Assembly (NCBI GenBank): GCA_963969395.1
Contig: OZ017804.1
Span: 8,494,001-8,558,000, forward strand
DNA length: 64,000 nucleotides
Reading direction: 5' to 3'
DNA from: Pseudoscleropodium purum
Lineage: Eukaryota; Streptophyta; Bryopsida; Hypnales; Brachytheciaceae
Position numbers and translations under genes: made by a program. This document shows, in pieces, positions 10,800 to 21,908 of the stretch. Each line of letters starts with the position of its first letter. Position 1 is the first letter of the stretch. The notes below the pieces were generated by a model. It was not told the origin of the DNA. It made no database searches and saw only the letters and a list, made by a program, of their open reading frames with translations.

Positions 10800-11010
10800 T
10801 GACATGGCCATTTTTTGGTCAATGAATGACAAAGAATCTCTCTATGTAGGATAGTAGTTCAACTATTCATCTTTGAAATTTTGTGTGAAAGGAGAGCTCT
10901 TCTACAATAGTTTGACTTCCAGTGAGTACTTTTTCATTTTTTAAGCAAACGATTCACATAGCATCAAAACAAATGATTTCCACTGACCAACTTGTCCTTT
11001 AAAGGTTAAT
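10800..11010 (-). repeat. Family G dispersed repeat, copy 3
   Basis: Contains AATGACAAAGAATCTCTCTA and the sequence following it, as in the reverse of the copies at 27.7 and 53.0 kb. Confidence 0.55.
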
Positions 11011-11044
11011 GTGTAATTGAACTATAGGCATTTCAACCTTTTGG

Positions 11045-11135
11045 TGCCACACTTTTTTGCCAACTACAAATGCTACCAGCTCTTTGCTAATCTCAATCAT
11101 GAGCTCGAGAGCTTCTAATCTAAACAATTTTAGGG
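11045..11135 (+). pseudogene. Third, decayed copy of the methyltransferase 3' end
   Basis: Shows CCAACTACAAATGCTACCAG, TTTGCTAATCTCAATCATGA and GAGAGCTTCTAATCT, aligning with 9447-9510 and 9832-9895. The CTAATCTC(G/A)ATCAT string is shared with the second copy and not with the live exon, so this copy derives from the second or its precursor. Confidence 0.6.
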
Positions 11136-12348
11136 TATTTGTTGGTGAGTTTTGTATTTTCTACTTGATTATTGAAGAGAGATGTGTCTTATAGTAACCT
11201 CTAAAGCTCTCTTATGTTTTGAGGTCTAAAATTGCTTTGAAATATTCGTACCTAAGTTTAAAGCAAGCTAGCTACAATTTCCATGCATATTTATTTTTTG
11301 ACAAATACAATTGTAGGATCCTTTGGCAAATTTGTTCAAGTAAATTGTTCCAAAATTTTAGACTAAACATCAACATTGATTGCAAGTTCAATGTGCCTAA
11401 ACTTTAGAATGTAGGCTTGCCTACCCTTTTTAAAAGGTGAAGTTTTATTTTTCAACATTTTTAGAAAAAAAAGCCCATGTATGTCCAACAACCGGTTCAT
11501 TTTAGTCAATACATTGGAAAATGGTTCGAAACTTGAAAATACATATTACAAAAATTTAACTAAAAGAATTTTCATATTCATCTTTAAGAAAATTATAAAA
11601 TGGAAGGTGGTATGAATGGAAGAAAAAACAAAAACACTATTAACTTATACAAAAAATTGAAAATTATTAATCCCAATGAAGGATGTTCTAGTAGATAATA
11701 GGCATCTTTTATCTTTGTTTTTCTTTGGAAATTTTCAAAATTGAATTCAAAAAATGACTTTAAATGTTTTTTTTCCAAGTGTAAATTCATAAAATCCAAT
11801 AAAATTAATTAATATTTTTTAAGAATGTATTTTTTACTACCTAGTGCAACATTGAAATCCTTCTAACTCTTGCAATATTTATTGAATGATGTGAAACAAA
11901 GCTTCACTTGTAGGTTATAGAGCATTTATTATCTCAAGCTTTGTTTATGTAAACTTATTTGAGAGAAAAAAGAAGCAAAACCCATAATAGGTTGTCAAGA
12001 AAAAAACATATAGCTTTCCATCGTTACTTTACAGGAAGGACCATTCTTATCCATTTGAATTCTAAAGTGCTTCTTTGAACCCATATGGTTACAATGGTAA
12101 TCTACAATTGTTCCTTCAAATTGTAGAATAATGAATGAAACTTTTACCATGATTTTTCAATTCAATTTTACAATTGTTATAATGCCAATCCTTTACGATT
12201 TTCACTTCATTAGAGTGCAAGACGCTACAATTTTGTCCAAAAATAGGGAGACAATTTTGGATTTTGTATATGGCTCCCTTGAAAGTCATTCACTGGATAC
12301 TTTTGAGTCCTTACATTGTGATTTGTCTTTTTTTATTCCTTTATAGTA
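11136..12348. other. AT-rich spacer, no gene seen
   Basis: Short frames here (such as 11593-11799 and 12131-12346) have no recognisable motif, and the composition is like the surrounding non-coding DNA. Confidence 0.5.
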
Positions 12349-13080
12349 TTCAACCCATTTCTAATCACCCCCTATTCAAGTTATATAGGTTTGTTTTTTC
12401 CCTAATCAAGCAGAGATAAATAGTGATTAATTATGGCATAGTGTCTAATGCAATTGTGGCACATTATGATTGGCTATAAGACTCTCAATACTGTAACCAA
12501 CCCCTAGTTGATTTTGCAACCAACATGTGGTTGGAAATAGGAAGATCTATATGACTAGAATTGGTCAAACAAGAATCTTCAACTAAATTATTCATAACAA
12601 TTATGTTTTGAGAAATAAAATTCTGAAAAAATTATGGAATTCTACCAAACTTTGTACATGGGAAAATCTCCCCACTCAAGAAACTTGTGCTCCAAATATG
12701 GTAGAACCACCTATTGTTAATTAGGAACCCATTCCCAACTTGTAGGATGCATTGATTCCAATCAAGGCTGGAATAAATGTCCAACCCAAACTTTTCAATC
12801 CATGATTTTTCTCCTTTTCAAAGTTACAACTAATCAAATTATGATACATGTCTCAAAGCAATGAGAGGAAAGTAGTTCTTGAATGATCGACATTGGAAGA
12901 CTCTACATGTGAATTGTGGGTTTTAGACCAACCAAGGCTTCCAAAATTCTTAGTAATTCAATCCAAGGCATAAAATTACCAAAAAAATTGCAATCCCCTT
13001 TATTTCTATCTTCCTACATGACAGACAACAGGTGGTTCTACCATAGGTGTAATTGCTTAAGTGATTGGAAATGGGTCGGC
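12349..13080 (+). mobile_element. Family C MITE, copy C1, interrupted by E1
   Basis: The ends are CAACCCATTTCTAATC and the inverse of GCCGACCCATTTCCAATC. The core matches C3 (30304-30625, reverse) and C4 (32424-33746), with shared stretches such as CACATTATGATTGG and GTTGGAAATAGGAAGATCTA. Removing the 345-bp family E insert leaves about 385 bp. Non-coding. Confidence 0.65.
12697..13045. mobile_element. Family E MITE, copy E1, nested in C1
   Basis: The termini TATGGTAGAACCACC and GGTGGTTCTACCATA are perfect 15-base inverted repeats. The interior (CCAATCAAGGCTGGAA, ACTAATCAAATTATG) matches E2 at 23952-24194. The uninterrupted C4 copy reads straight through this site, which shows E1 is an insertion. 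The target duplication may be ATA, which is too AT-rich to be sure of. Confidence 0.7.
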
Positions 13081-14185
13081 TCAATGTCTGGGAAGAACCG
13101 GTAGTTAGTTCATTGTTAGCCGGTGCCTTTGGAAAAATAACCAGTTGGAGTGTGAATATGGAGGATGGAAAACTGGACAAAACATTGGTAGGATTGGCAA
13201 TCTACCGGTGTGCAAAAATAAATGGGGGCTATTTAGCTACCACTTCCATGAAATTGTTGGATCTTAGCCGCTTGCAATTTAGAATTCAAGGCTAATACCT
13301 GGGTTATTAGAGGTGGGTATCTTCTTGGAGAAGGTGGACACTACTTTTTCTTAAACTGACTTTCAAGATGTGTACAAAGATTGAGGTTTTGTCTAGTATT
13401 GAATCTTTCTTATTGTACAGGTGGCTTGGTGGTAGAGCAAGAGTATTACATAGTTTTTGGAGTAATTATGAAGAAGTTGTCAAATTTTTTGTAGGAGCTA
13501 AATTTCTTGAAAATGAAGATTTTCACTAATTCTGTGGTATTACAAATTGATATTTATTTGTGCCTATCACTTAGAATTGCCATAGTTATCTAGTTGTATT
13601 TAGGGTTGTTTGGCACCATTACTAGTTGCTAGCTTACCACACTACAATTAGTGATGATGTTTGAGGGTTGATATCAAAGTTGGATTTTGGCACTATGACA
13701 AATAACATCAATGATATGCAAGTTTTACAAGTAATCTGTGCAAAACTTGTACATCAATATTCAAGCTATGTTGAATCAAGTTATTGCATCAACCAAGAAA
13801 TCTTGCTCATCGACATCAAGTTGCAAATACTTTGATCAATGAAGAGTTGATAAATTTGAGACATGTGAGAACAATACATACTTAAATGACAATCGCAATA
13901 GTTTTGAACCTAATTGCTATGAATAATAGATTATTTCCAACTTATATGGAAGATATATTGCAACCTTTACAAATTTGAAGTTGAAGGAAATTGGCCGGTA
14001 AGAATTTGATACTAGAGGAAATAAACCGGGAGATTTTGATAAGGAGAGGATGCAACCGGTGTCAGTAAGGAAAAACCCGGTTTCTTTATGAAGAGGAGGA
14101 AAATTACCGGAGGAACTCAATAAACTTCCCGAACGCTGGGTCGGCTACTTTATAAGGACGCCAGAGTCAGAGCCAGGTACTCTTT
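13081..14185. other. Spacer, no gene recognised
   Basis: CCGG motifs recur at about 13096-13270 and 13990-14115, giving slightly higher GC than the surroundings. No frame longer than about 76 codons and no known motif was seen. Confidence 0.4.
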
Positions 14186-14370
14186 GAAAGGACATATTTG
14201 GAAAGGGTAATCCCAGGGTGTTGACTATCACTGATTGGCAAACTTTTATAAACTTATTTGTGGTGTGATTATTACGGACAGCCATGTCTTGATTTTGGTA
14301 CAATAATGAGTAGGATACGAGTTCATTGATGACAATCAAGCTTCGTTTCTGTGAAATGTGTGTTGCGATC
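14186..14370 (+). pseudogene. Fourth, decayed copy of the methyltransferase 3' UTR
   Basis: Contains GTGTTGACTATCACTGATTG followed by GCAAACTTTTAT, TGTGGTGTGATTATTA, CCATGTCTTGATT and AAGCTTCGTTTCTGTGAA, in the order of 9545-9720. No coding part is left. Confidence 0.45.
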
Positions 14371-14539
14371 AAATCCGTCTGTAGCAATCTCGTTGTCAGA
14401 AGGAGCTGCAGAGTTTAGTGCTTGAAACAGTTGAAAGCTATGCTAAAAGCTTGAATTCTCTCTGCAACATCACTGAAACTATGATAAGTTAAAATACATA
14501 ATGCCAAGTCTCAGTCAGTAAGGTTTGAAAGGTCTGCAA

Positions 14540-14690
14540 CACTGCGTGCCTCTTACGTTGGCTGGTCAAACGGAGGTTACAACACTTTTATAAAATGGAG
14601 GTTATAACACTTTATAACTCATGCGGCAATTGCGTCATTTTTGTTGGCTGGCCACACGGAGGTTATAACACTTTGTAAACCACAATTCTT
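14540..14690 (+). repeat. Short interspersed tandem units (CGGAGGTTATAACACTTT)
   Basis: GGAGGTTA(C/T)AACACTTT occurs three times. The outer two copies are preceded by GTTGGCTGG(T/C)CA(A/C)ACGGAGG. It is a local duplication in non-coding DNA between two genes. Confidence 0.6.
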
Positions 14691-15394
14691 CTGCTCGATG
14701 GGAATCATTTGAACAACTAAAAAGTACAGATCTGGACATTCTGATTCAATGAAGTGAATCAAGCTAAATTTGTTGAGGTCAGGATTCTATCAGCAAGTAT
14801 GAATTGATTCTATGCAAATTTGAAATTGGGAGGTTTCTGAACACTAAAAGTGATACCGTAGCCTGGTCACTTGTTAGCAGTTTAAAATAATTCGAAAGAG
14901 ATATGCCAATATTTTAGGAAGTATATTCTCTCAAAAATAATAACCTTGGGACTCAGACGTCTGTTTGAAGGCTTAAAATGAAACACGTAACTTAGAATCC
15001 TCTACCTTACTGATATCATAATTTATCGACACAAAAGTGTTGTATATACGCAAGTCACTTCAAAGCAAAATATTCAATTTCCCTCAAGGGCGGCTGATCA
15101 GATCAACCGACATGTTTTAGTTTACAAAGGTGGACTACCGTTTTATCTCATGCTAGGAGTAAAATGTTCTACGTCGTCCACCGGTGGCGCACAAATCAGT
15201 TAAAATTTGAACATGAGTGATCAGTTAATCACAGCAGAGGGCAACATGACTCAATGTACAGGGAATATGCATCGGCAGCCTGGGAACTGCACAGAATCCT
15301 CTCTACGACACTTCTTCTCTTCAGACAAAATTGAAAACCTGTACATGAATGAGTGACCAAAATTTGGTATGATATGATAATTGTAGTATCATCA

Positions 15395-18300
15395 TCAGGC
15401 TGCGGCTTTCGCCTTTCGGAACGTCTGCAGCTTCCCAATGGCGCTGCTGCTCCTGTCTCTGTTGTTTTGTGTTTTCATAGTGTCAATGTCAAGCAAGCAG
15501 GTGGTGCTGCCCTTGGATTGCAACGGTTGCTGCTCTTTCTCCTCTTTCGGGCTCGAGGTGGTAGTCGATTTCCCCTCTTGCTCGTCGTCTGATTCGTCCA
15601 CGTATGAATCGCTGCTGGAATGTGGACATTCACCTCCGCCAGGGGACGCTCCCTGCACACGTTCACAAGTTGAATTTCTTAAGAAAATAGTGCGACTATT
15701 TTATCCAAATAGAAAGACCACTTTGAAAGCTCATAGTTGATTATGATAACTTCCAAAACATTTCTATGAGCATCTAAAAGTGTATTGCATAGTATATTCT
15801 TTCTATTGGTATATTCTTTTGGCATCTTCTCTGAAACGTCCTAAATGATTCTTTGCATGATTGTGCCTCTGTTTAGTAAACAGAATGTCCACTTAGGAAG
15901 CTCAAAGCTGACAACGGAAACGTCAAATACAATTCTTTTACCATTTAAAAATGCATTGCAGGGTTTCTTCTTTTTTTAGGCATATTTTTTCGAATCGTCT
16001 TCGAAACTTCTAAACGATTCATTCAACTCGTACGGATCTGGAAGCAGCCACTTTTGACCATCCAGGTGGTTCTCATTCAAAAAAGTATCTCATTATGCTG
16101 CTTTCGTTTGGAATATTTTGCGACCACATGTAGGGCATTGTTGCTTTGACATCGATTCCTATAATCCTATTGACGTAGACGCGGCCACTTTCGGCCACTT
16201 ACAGGTCAAGCTTTCCACGATCAAATAACCGTTTCTTCACATATTCAAAAAAAAACAGCGACTGAAGTGAGAGCGGCTAATCCCCATATGAGCCTCTTAC
16301 AGAGGATTAGAAATGATGCGCAACTTGATGTCTTACCTGAGACTGAATCTGTGGCCTTGGGGCAAGACATGCCATTCTTATCGTTTCTAATCTTACGGGA
16401 GGAGGCCCTAATCGATTTGCAAAAAGACTGAGGGAAAAGTAACTCAAACTTCATTTGAGACCGGTGAACTTTAAGAGTGGCATACATAAAGAGTTTGTTA
16501 GTTTGTGGTCCTGTGGGACATTGCAAGTGACAGAGAAACTACGTACTGCCTTCCGAAAGTAGATGATTGTAGGATGTCTTACCTGCAAGGACTGTGGCGG
16601 TGTGTGCTCTTGTTGAATAGCAGGAGGAGGGTCATCACATACACCACCTGTTGATGCCTGCGATGCTGCTCCCACCGCTGGAGAGCATTCAGGTGGCACC
16701 CAGCCCAGAATCAGCAGCTGAGGTGCGTGTGGAGACGGACTCGGCGATGGACTTGACCTTCGTGTGTGTAACCGGTACTTCTGAAGATGACTCTTCACTT
16801 CATCATTTGTGAGGCCATCCACTTTCATCAGCTCCCGGATCTGTTTAGGTGTTGCCACTGGAGCATATACACCACAGAAATAGGTCAACATCCATTGCGC
16901 AACACACATCACTAGGTCAAGATGGCAGAGAAGAGGAACAGTAGTTCTAAGACCATCATGAATAAAGAGTCTGGTGACGGCAGTTCTACCAACTTTTATG
17001 CATGGGTATAGGTAGCAAGTGCTACCCTTAATGTCATTTGATGGTGATAGACTCTTTAGCAACCCAAGTGACCAGTGACCGATACCAGTAACAACGAATC
17101 GAAGTGCCATACATTAAACTCCTACGACCTTGCAGAGAAAATGATATGAAATAGGAAGTAGAGTGCAACCCAACCTTGTGAACCTCCAAGCTGGTGGAGA
17201 GCACTGACAAACCGCCGATGAAGCTCAGGTGACCAACATCTGCAACCACCAGAACCATCACCTCAGGAGGAATCGGCAACAGACTCACCACCAACATATT
17301 GAAAATCTCTACAAGAATTTTAATCTTGAAATCTCTTTTACACAATGGATTGTCAGATGGATTGTTAGAGTGCAAGATATACCCTCCAGAAATGGAGCTG
17401 ATTTGAGAACCATGATTTGGAACCTCTGGGAGAGAGCTAGTACTTTGACACACGAATCTGAATCGTGCAGGTACAGATTTGGAAACAAATGACAGAATTG
17501 GGCCGTAAAAAATTTCCGAAAAAATGAGAGCAGGGATGGAAAACTCTCCCTTACCTGCGAGCCTTTCGCTGTGGCTGGACGGCCGCAGTTCGAGTTTGTG
17601 CCGGGTAGTCAATAGACACGCGTGCATCTGAGACTTGTTCTCGGACTCGGACATCCAAGCTTCCCACATCCGAGTCCCCATTTGTGTGCCCATTTTGACT
17701 CGCAGTCGGCACTGCGGACGTGGAGAGACTCAAGCTCGCTGCATCTGGAACCGCCCCTGCCAACGGGGGAGAGAACGGGGGGCTGATCAGTTGTCTCTCC
17801 CGATTGAACGGCACAAACGCCCCTCCTTGCCGGTGCTTCGAACTCAGCATCAGCCTTGCGTTTGTGAGAGGAGACTTGGCTTGATCAATGCCGCTACTGA
17901 AGTCCATCTGCCTTCTAGTGGAAGGGGAGTCGTCCATACATGGAGAGTGCTTAGTCCAGAGCTGCGCTTCGCCCATCCAAGCAGGCCGCCCAAGGACAAC
18001 TTTCTGTTGCTGCTTCTGATCTTCCTCCTCTTCACCATCGTTTTGGTTCGACTGCTTCTCCCAGCGTCGCTTCAAAGGCATGAAATTCTCCAGGATGGGC
18101 GTTCTTTTGGACCTCTCGGAGTCCGAATCCTGTGCATCAACGACGCTGGTCTGGAGGCTGGCCGTGGGCGAGCACTGGTCTTCAGTTACCCTTTGCTTTG
18201 TAGTCTCAATGGCTGTGCCACAACACATCCACTTCATTAGGTTAACGTGACTTTAAATCACATCCATGTCGTTAGTTGCAGATATGAAACGGCCTTCACG

Positions 18301-18672
18301 TGAAACGAAGGCCGTTTCGTGTCATTGTTTAGGTATCTCCTTTAGCATTTCGACTGATCCAGTTTGCATACATCACAGAACATGAAATTTCTCTTGAAGT
18401 GCGCCAAAAGAGTGCAAATTTTGGATGCGGCAAGCTATACCTGCATCCAGGAGCTGCATACAAAGAGGGAGCTCCCTCTTAAACGCTTCAATCTTCCCCC
18501 TCTCCTCTTGAAGCTGACGCAAATACACAGCGAGCTTCTGCACCTCTTCCTCTCGATGCCCAGCTTCGGCGGCGGCTGCAGAAGAAGAAGCCGCGCAATT
18601 CAACGTCGTCTCAATCGCTGAAGTTACGGTCGACACTTGCGGCCCTAAGGTGAGATTGGCTGGTGAACCCAT
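15395..18672 (-). CDS. HHO: GARP (G2-like) transcription factor of the HHO/HRS1/NIGT1 group
   Basis: Coding exons on the minus strand: 18672-18441, 18212-17555, 17239-17175, 16857-16583 and 15652-15395. All joins are GT-AG and keep frame, giving about 495 aa. Residues 64-75, [12 protein letters not shown], are the N-terminal HHO signature. FVPFNRE (about 210-216) matches the conserved HHO xFxPFxRE motif. Residues about 292-352 form the Myb-like GARP DNA-binding domain, running from [11 protein letters not shown] through [15 protein letters not shown] to [14 protein letters not shown] at about 237-241 resembles an EAR repression motif. The C-terminus is Ser/Asp/Glu-rich, as in the family. In Arabidopsis these nuclear proteins repress nitrate- and phosphate-starvation genes; that role is family knowledge, inferred here. 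An exon-like stretch at about 16325-16420 would break the frame and is left out. Confidence 0.9.
15706..16050. repeat. Tandem duplication (about 180 bp x2) in the last HHO intron
   Basis: Both halves contain, in order, AAA(T/C)AGAA, CCACTT, GAAGCTCA or AAAGCTCA, a TGCATTGCA or TATTGCATAG stretch, TCTTTCT or TTCTTCT, GGCAT and GAAAC(G/T)TC(C/T)TAAA followed by GATTC. Divergence is high, so the duplication is old. Confidence 0.55.
18286..18318. other. Perfect 12-bp-stem hairpin in HHO intron 1
   Basis: GAAACGGCCTTC and GAAGGCCGTTTC are perfect inverted repeats around a 9-base loop. The stem is much more GC-rich than the intron around it. It could be an intronic RNA structure or a small insertion footprint. 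Confidence 0.6.
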
Positions 18673-18824
18673 GGTTGCAACAAGCGGAGAAATACGTTCT
18701 TCCTCGCACCAAGTACCTCCTCAGATTTTGAACGAACTCCTGCTTTGCACACACGAATCCAACCCTTAGCAACGCAACGCAAACACAGGGTTCTATGTAT
18801 CTCACAGGGCTCTAGAAAACTCCA

Positions 18825-19181
18825 ATGGCGATGACAACCCTCGATGGCGAGGGTTTAAGCACGAGAACTTGTCACTGGCAGAGAAGCAAGACACAGATTG
18901 AGGGATTGCCTTCCTGCAGTTTCAACGAGGTTGAAGTGGCTATGGCTTCACACGTACTACCCGATTGTGGTGATCAGGGTGCATCTATTGAAGGCTATAT
19001 CAAGAAGTCTGTCTGCATCATGGATTCTGTTCCCCAAGAGCTCCTAAATGTGTTCACAGTGTGGTTTCGAATCTCCGAGACTACTGACAAGGCTGAAATA
19101 GTTTCTTCAAACTACACAAACTTCCTCAGTCAATCAATGCACGCGATTCTCATAGCCAATCTCTTGGTCAGTACATTTTAG
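18825..19181 (+). CDS. Hypothetical 118-aa frame, divergent from HHO
   Basis: ATG-initiated frame beginning about 150 bases upstream of the HHO start, on the opposite strand. The composition is gene-like (mixed residues, no low complexity; a segment near MDSVPQELLNVFTVWF). No domain is recognised. It may be a first exon of an unidentified gene, part of the HHO promoter region, or chance. There is no splice pattern linking it to later exons. Confidence 0.25.
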   Translation: MAMTTLDGEGLSTRTCHWQRSKTQIEGLPSCSFNEVEVAMASHVLPDCGDQGASIEGYIKKSVCIMDSVPQELLNVFTVWFRISETTDKAEIVSSNYTNFLSQSMHAILIANLLVSTF

Positions 19182-19751
19182 ACCTCAAATATCCTCACCT
19201 CTTCCACGTCAACCACCGCAAAGCAGACAGAAATACAGCGAAAACATTGCTCCTATTGCAGCGAAGCCACGAACACGCCGACCACCATCATTATGCTCTC
19301 ACCAATGCAACATAAATAAACTCTCTCGAGACCCCCCTCTCCACAATAACACACACACAGACCTCCTACTCGCTTTCACACAACCTTTCATGAAACCGCC
19401 TTTCCAAAACCAAAAAACCTCGTACGTACTTCAAAAAAAACACGAAAAAACTACTCAAAGAAGAAACGTATCAAAGCACCCTTCCAGTCGACGGAAGCGT
19501 GCACACGCGTTTCTTACCTTCCAACAACGAATGCCGTCTTGCGCAAGCCAACACTCTCCCACTCCTCGGCCGCCTCCTCAAGTCCTCCAGCAATACAGAA
19601 AGTACAGCACCACAGCCTCATGGCTTCTCCCCAGGCGAACCAGACGCGTAAGTACTTGCCCAACGAGCATGCATCACCGCGACCGTCGACGCAATTGTGC
19701 AAGACCCCAAGAACCCAGAAACAAAGCAACCCCAACGCAACAGCGGCTGTG

Positions 19752-19935
19752 GGATCCAGTTGCAGAGTGAAGACGATTGGAGCGAGTTGTATTAGTGGAT
19801 CTCCTTGCAGGTGAAGCCGATTGAGTGTAGCAGAAGAAGGTCAGGGATCCCGTTGCAGGTGAAGACGATTGGAGAGAGTTGTTGAAGAAGGGGATCCAGT
19901 TACAGGCGAAGACGAGTTGCGAGAGTAACAAAAGA
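19752..19935 (+). repeat. Four-copy minisatellite, 46-48 bp unit
   Basis: Units start at 19752, 19797, 19845 and 19892 with GGATC(C/T), followed by TGCAGGTGAAGACGATTGGA-type sequence. Each unit differs by several bases. It lies in GC-richer DNA between the HHO promoter and the AT-rich spacer. Confidence 0.8.
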
Positions 19936-20012
19936 GAGTGTGAGTGTGTGAGTGAAGATGGGGACTTAAGAGAAGAGAAGGTTCAAACTGCGCTGCAGCT
20001 AAGTAAGCTTAA

Positions 20013-20111
20013 ATGGCAATGGCTGCAGAAGTGGCGATGGCGAGTGCGATGAGTCCCAGCCGATCGATATGTAATCCGGCGTCCGTCCGTCTGTGTGTGT
20101 GTGGATTCTGA
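20013..20111 (+). other. 32-codon frame resembling a transit-peptide first exon
   Basis: The peptide starts MAMAAEVAMASAMSPSR and is rich in Ala, Ser, Met and Arg with no acidic residue after Glu6. Such composition is typical of chloroplast or mitochondrial targeting peptides. No downstream exon or mature-domain sequence could be joined to it, so it is at best a gene fragment. Confidence 0.2.
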
Positions 20112-20708
20112 GTATGCCTTGTGCAGTGGGTGCTTGGGGAGTGGGGTGCGGGGGAGGCATGATCCAGAGGAAGATCCCTGATGATCCACCCCAAGATCCT
20201 CTCCAAGGCTTACTTGCACTGCACCTACTCACTGAGTGGGCCTACGCTGCACCTTAGTTAACTTCAGCTTCGTGTCCGCCAGGGGCTTCTCAGTAGCTCT
20301 GACCGGACCAGTTGCAACTGATGAAGGGCGGATTCTGCCCATGACCACGCGGACAAGGGCAGTTAAGTTAGCGCCTCCTCCTTCCTCAACAACTTCCCAC
20401 TTGAGCTTACGTTAGCAGTGATCTCAAATGGGACTACCTTAAGCTAAAGTTAGCAGAAGTGGGACTCGTAAATATTTACAGCTACAGAAAATCGGAACAC
20501 CACCGTGCGAAATTCAAATTTCCAGTACATTTTAGTGAGCAGGGCTTTCAGCAGCTGCAGCTATTTGTGAAAATCACATTTGGGTCCATTGCTTCTCAGC
20601 TCGCGCTTGCGTTGCGTTGCGTTGCGGCTGGCACTGCCCGTGATTAATTAAGCCCGTGTCGTCACCACCTACCACTGCACCCTTAATTTTGCCGGGACGA
20701 ACTCTGCT

Positions 20709-20731
20709 CCATCGCCATCGCCATCGCCATC
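20709..20731. repeat. (CCATCG)n hexanucleotide microsatellite
   Basis: Nearly four units of CCATCG (GATGGC-type on the other strand). Confidence 0.85.
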
Positions 20732-20739
20732 TCTTAAAT

Positions 20740-21908
20740 TCACCTCCAAACTGAGCTTCGAAATTGCTGTAACTTAAACCTTGTTGGGAATTGCTGATAA
20801 TCGAGCTTTGTTGCAAAATTCTGGTTGAGGTTTCGATGGAAGGAAATAGCTGCTGGTTGAGGTTTTATTGGGAATTGCAGGTGCTTCTGGTGTGTTCGGT
20901 TTGGGTGCGGGCGTGATGATCCTGTGGGGGCTGATTGACGGCGCTGGCTGCACGCATTCATTGCGTGGCCACGAGACGCATCTGCCATCACCACCCGTGG
21001 CCGCGAAATCAGCCAAATGGAGGTTAAATTAGCAAGCTACCCAAAAGAATTATTTTCATTTTATATATTTCTTGGGCATACCCATTTCTTTTATTTAAGC
21101 AAGGGTTAATTTTTTTATTTCAGATATTGGGGAGGTATTTTTAGTAAGTTTATATGGGAATGTTTGCTACTATGGTTGCTCCAAATGAACGGGGAGAAAC
21201 AACTATTTGTATATTATGAGCAAATTTCCCAGTTGAAAATCAAAACTTTAAGTAAATTACTAATCACTATTTCAGAAAATGTTCTATTGTTTGAAAAACT
21301 ACAACAATTTATTGATGAAAAATTGTTGCCCAATAGAAAACTACAGATACTACTTAGTTGGGCTCAAATTTCTCCTTGCAACATTGTGTTGTTCATTCTA
21401 TTGTTGACCCAAGATAACTCTTGTTCATTACTCTTGTTCATTAGCTTTGGGAAGTAGCTCTAAGTTTGATTCTAGATTACCTTAGGAATAAACTTGAAAT
21501 GAAAAAAAAAATCGATTGTTTTAGGAAAAAAAGAGTTTAGAAAATTGATTTTGATAGAAGAATGGAGTTCATTTTCAATAGATTTCATATTTTTAAATCT
21601 TTCGTTGTTGCAAGCATTGGAAGTCTAATTAGCTTGTTAGGTTCTTTAGGATGCCCTCTCAAATAGGTTACTTTCTTTAGAATATGGATACACGATTAAA
21701 AAATAATTGTAGATCATATGTATACATAATGAAAACTTGCATCGTTATATTAATGTGGGGTATTAATGTGAATAAATATGTATGAAGATTGGAAATATAA
21801 CATAAGGACCTAAAAAGTGTGGTTTAACTTCATATTGATTATTGAATTGGGAAATTTTATATGCACACAATTTTAGAGTTGTTTTAAACTTGATTTGATT
21901 TGCCTACA
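20740..21908. other. Transition from GC-richer to AT-rich spacer, no gene seen
   Basis: GC falls sharply at about 21020. A 97-codon frame at 21164-21457 is AT-rich and hydrophobic without any motif, and is judged to be chance. Confidence 0.45.

Noticed and set aside
16325..16420. Possible extra HHO exon between TCAG and CTCAG/GTAAG
   Set aside because: Its length would shift the frame of the last exon, and its translation has no similarity to HHO proteins. It could be an alternative exon, but there is no support.
16451..17693. Two 219-codon minus-strand frames inside the HHO gene
   Set aside because: They read through HHO introns; the spliced model keeps the GARP domain intact and explains the conserved parts.
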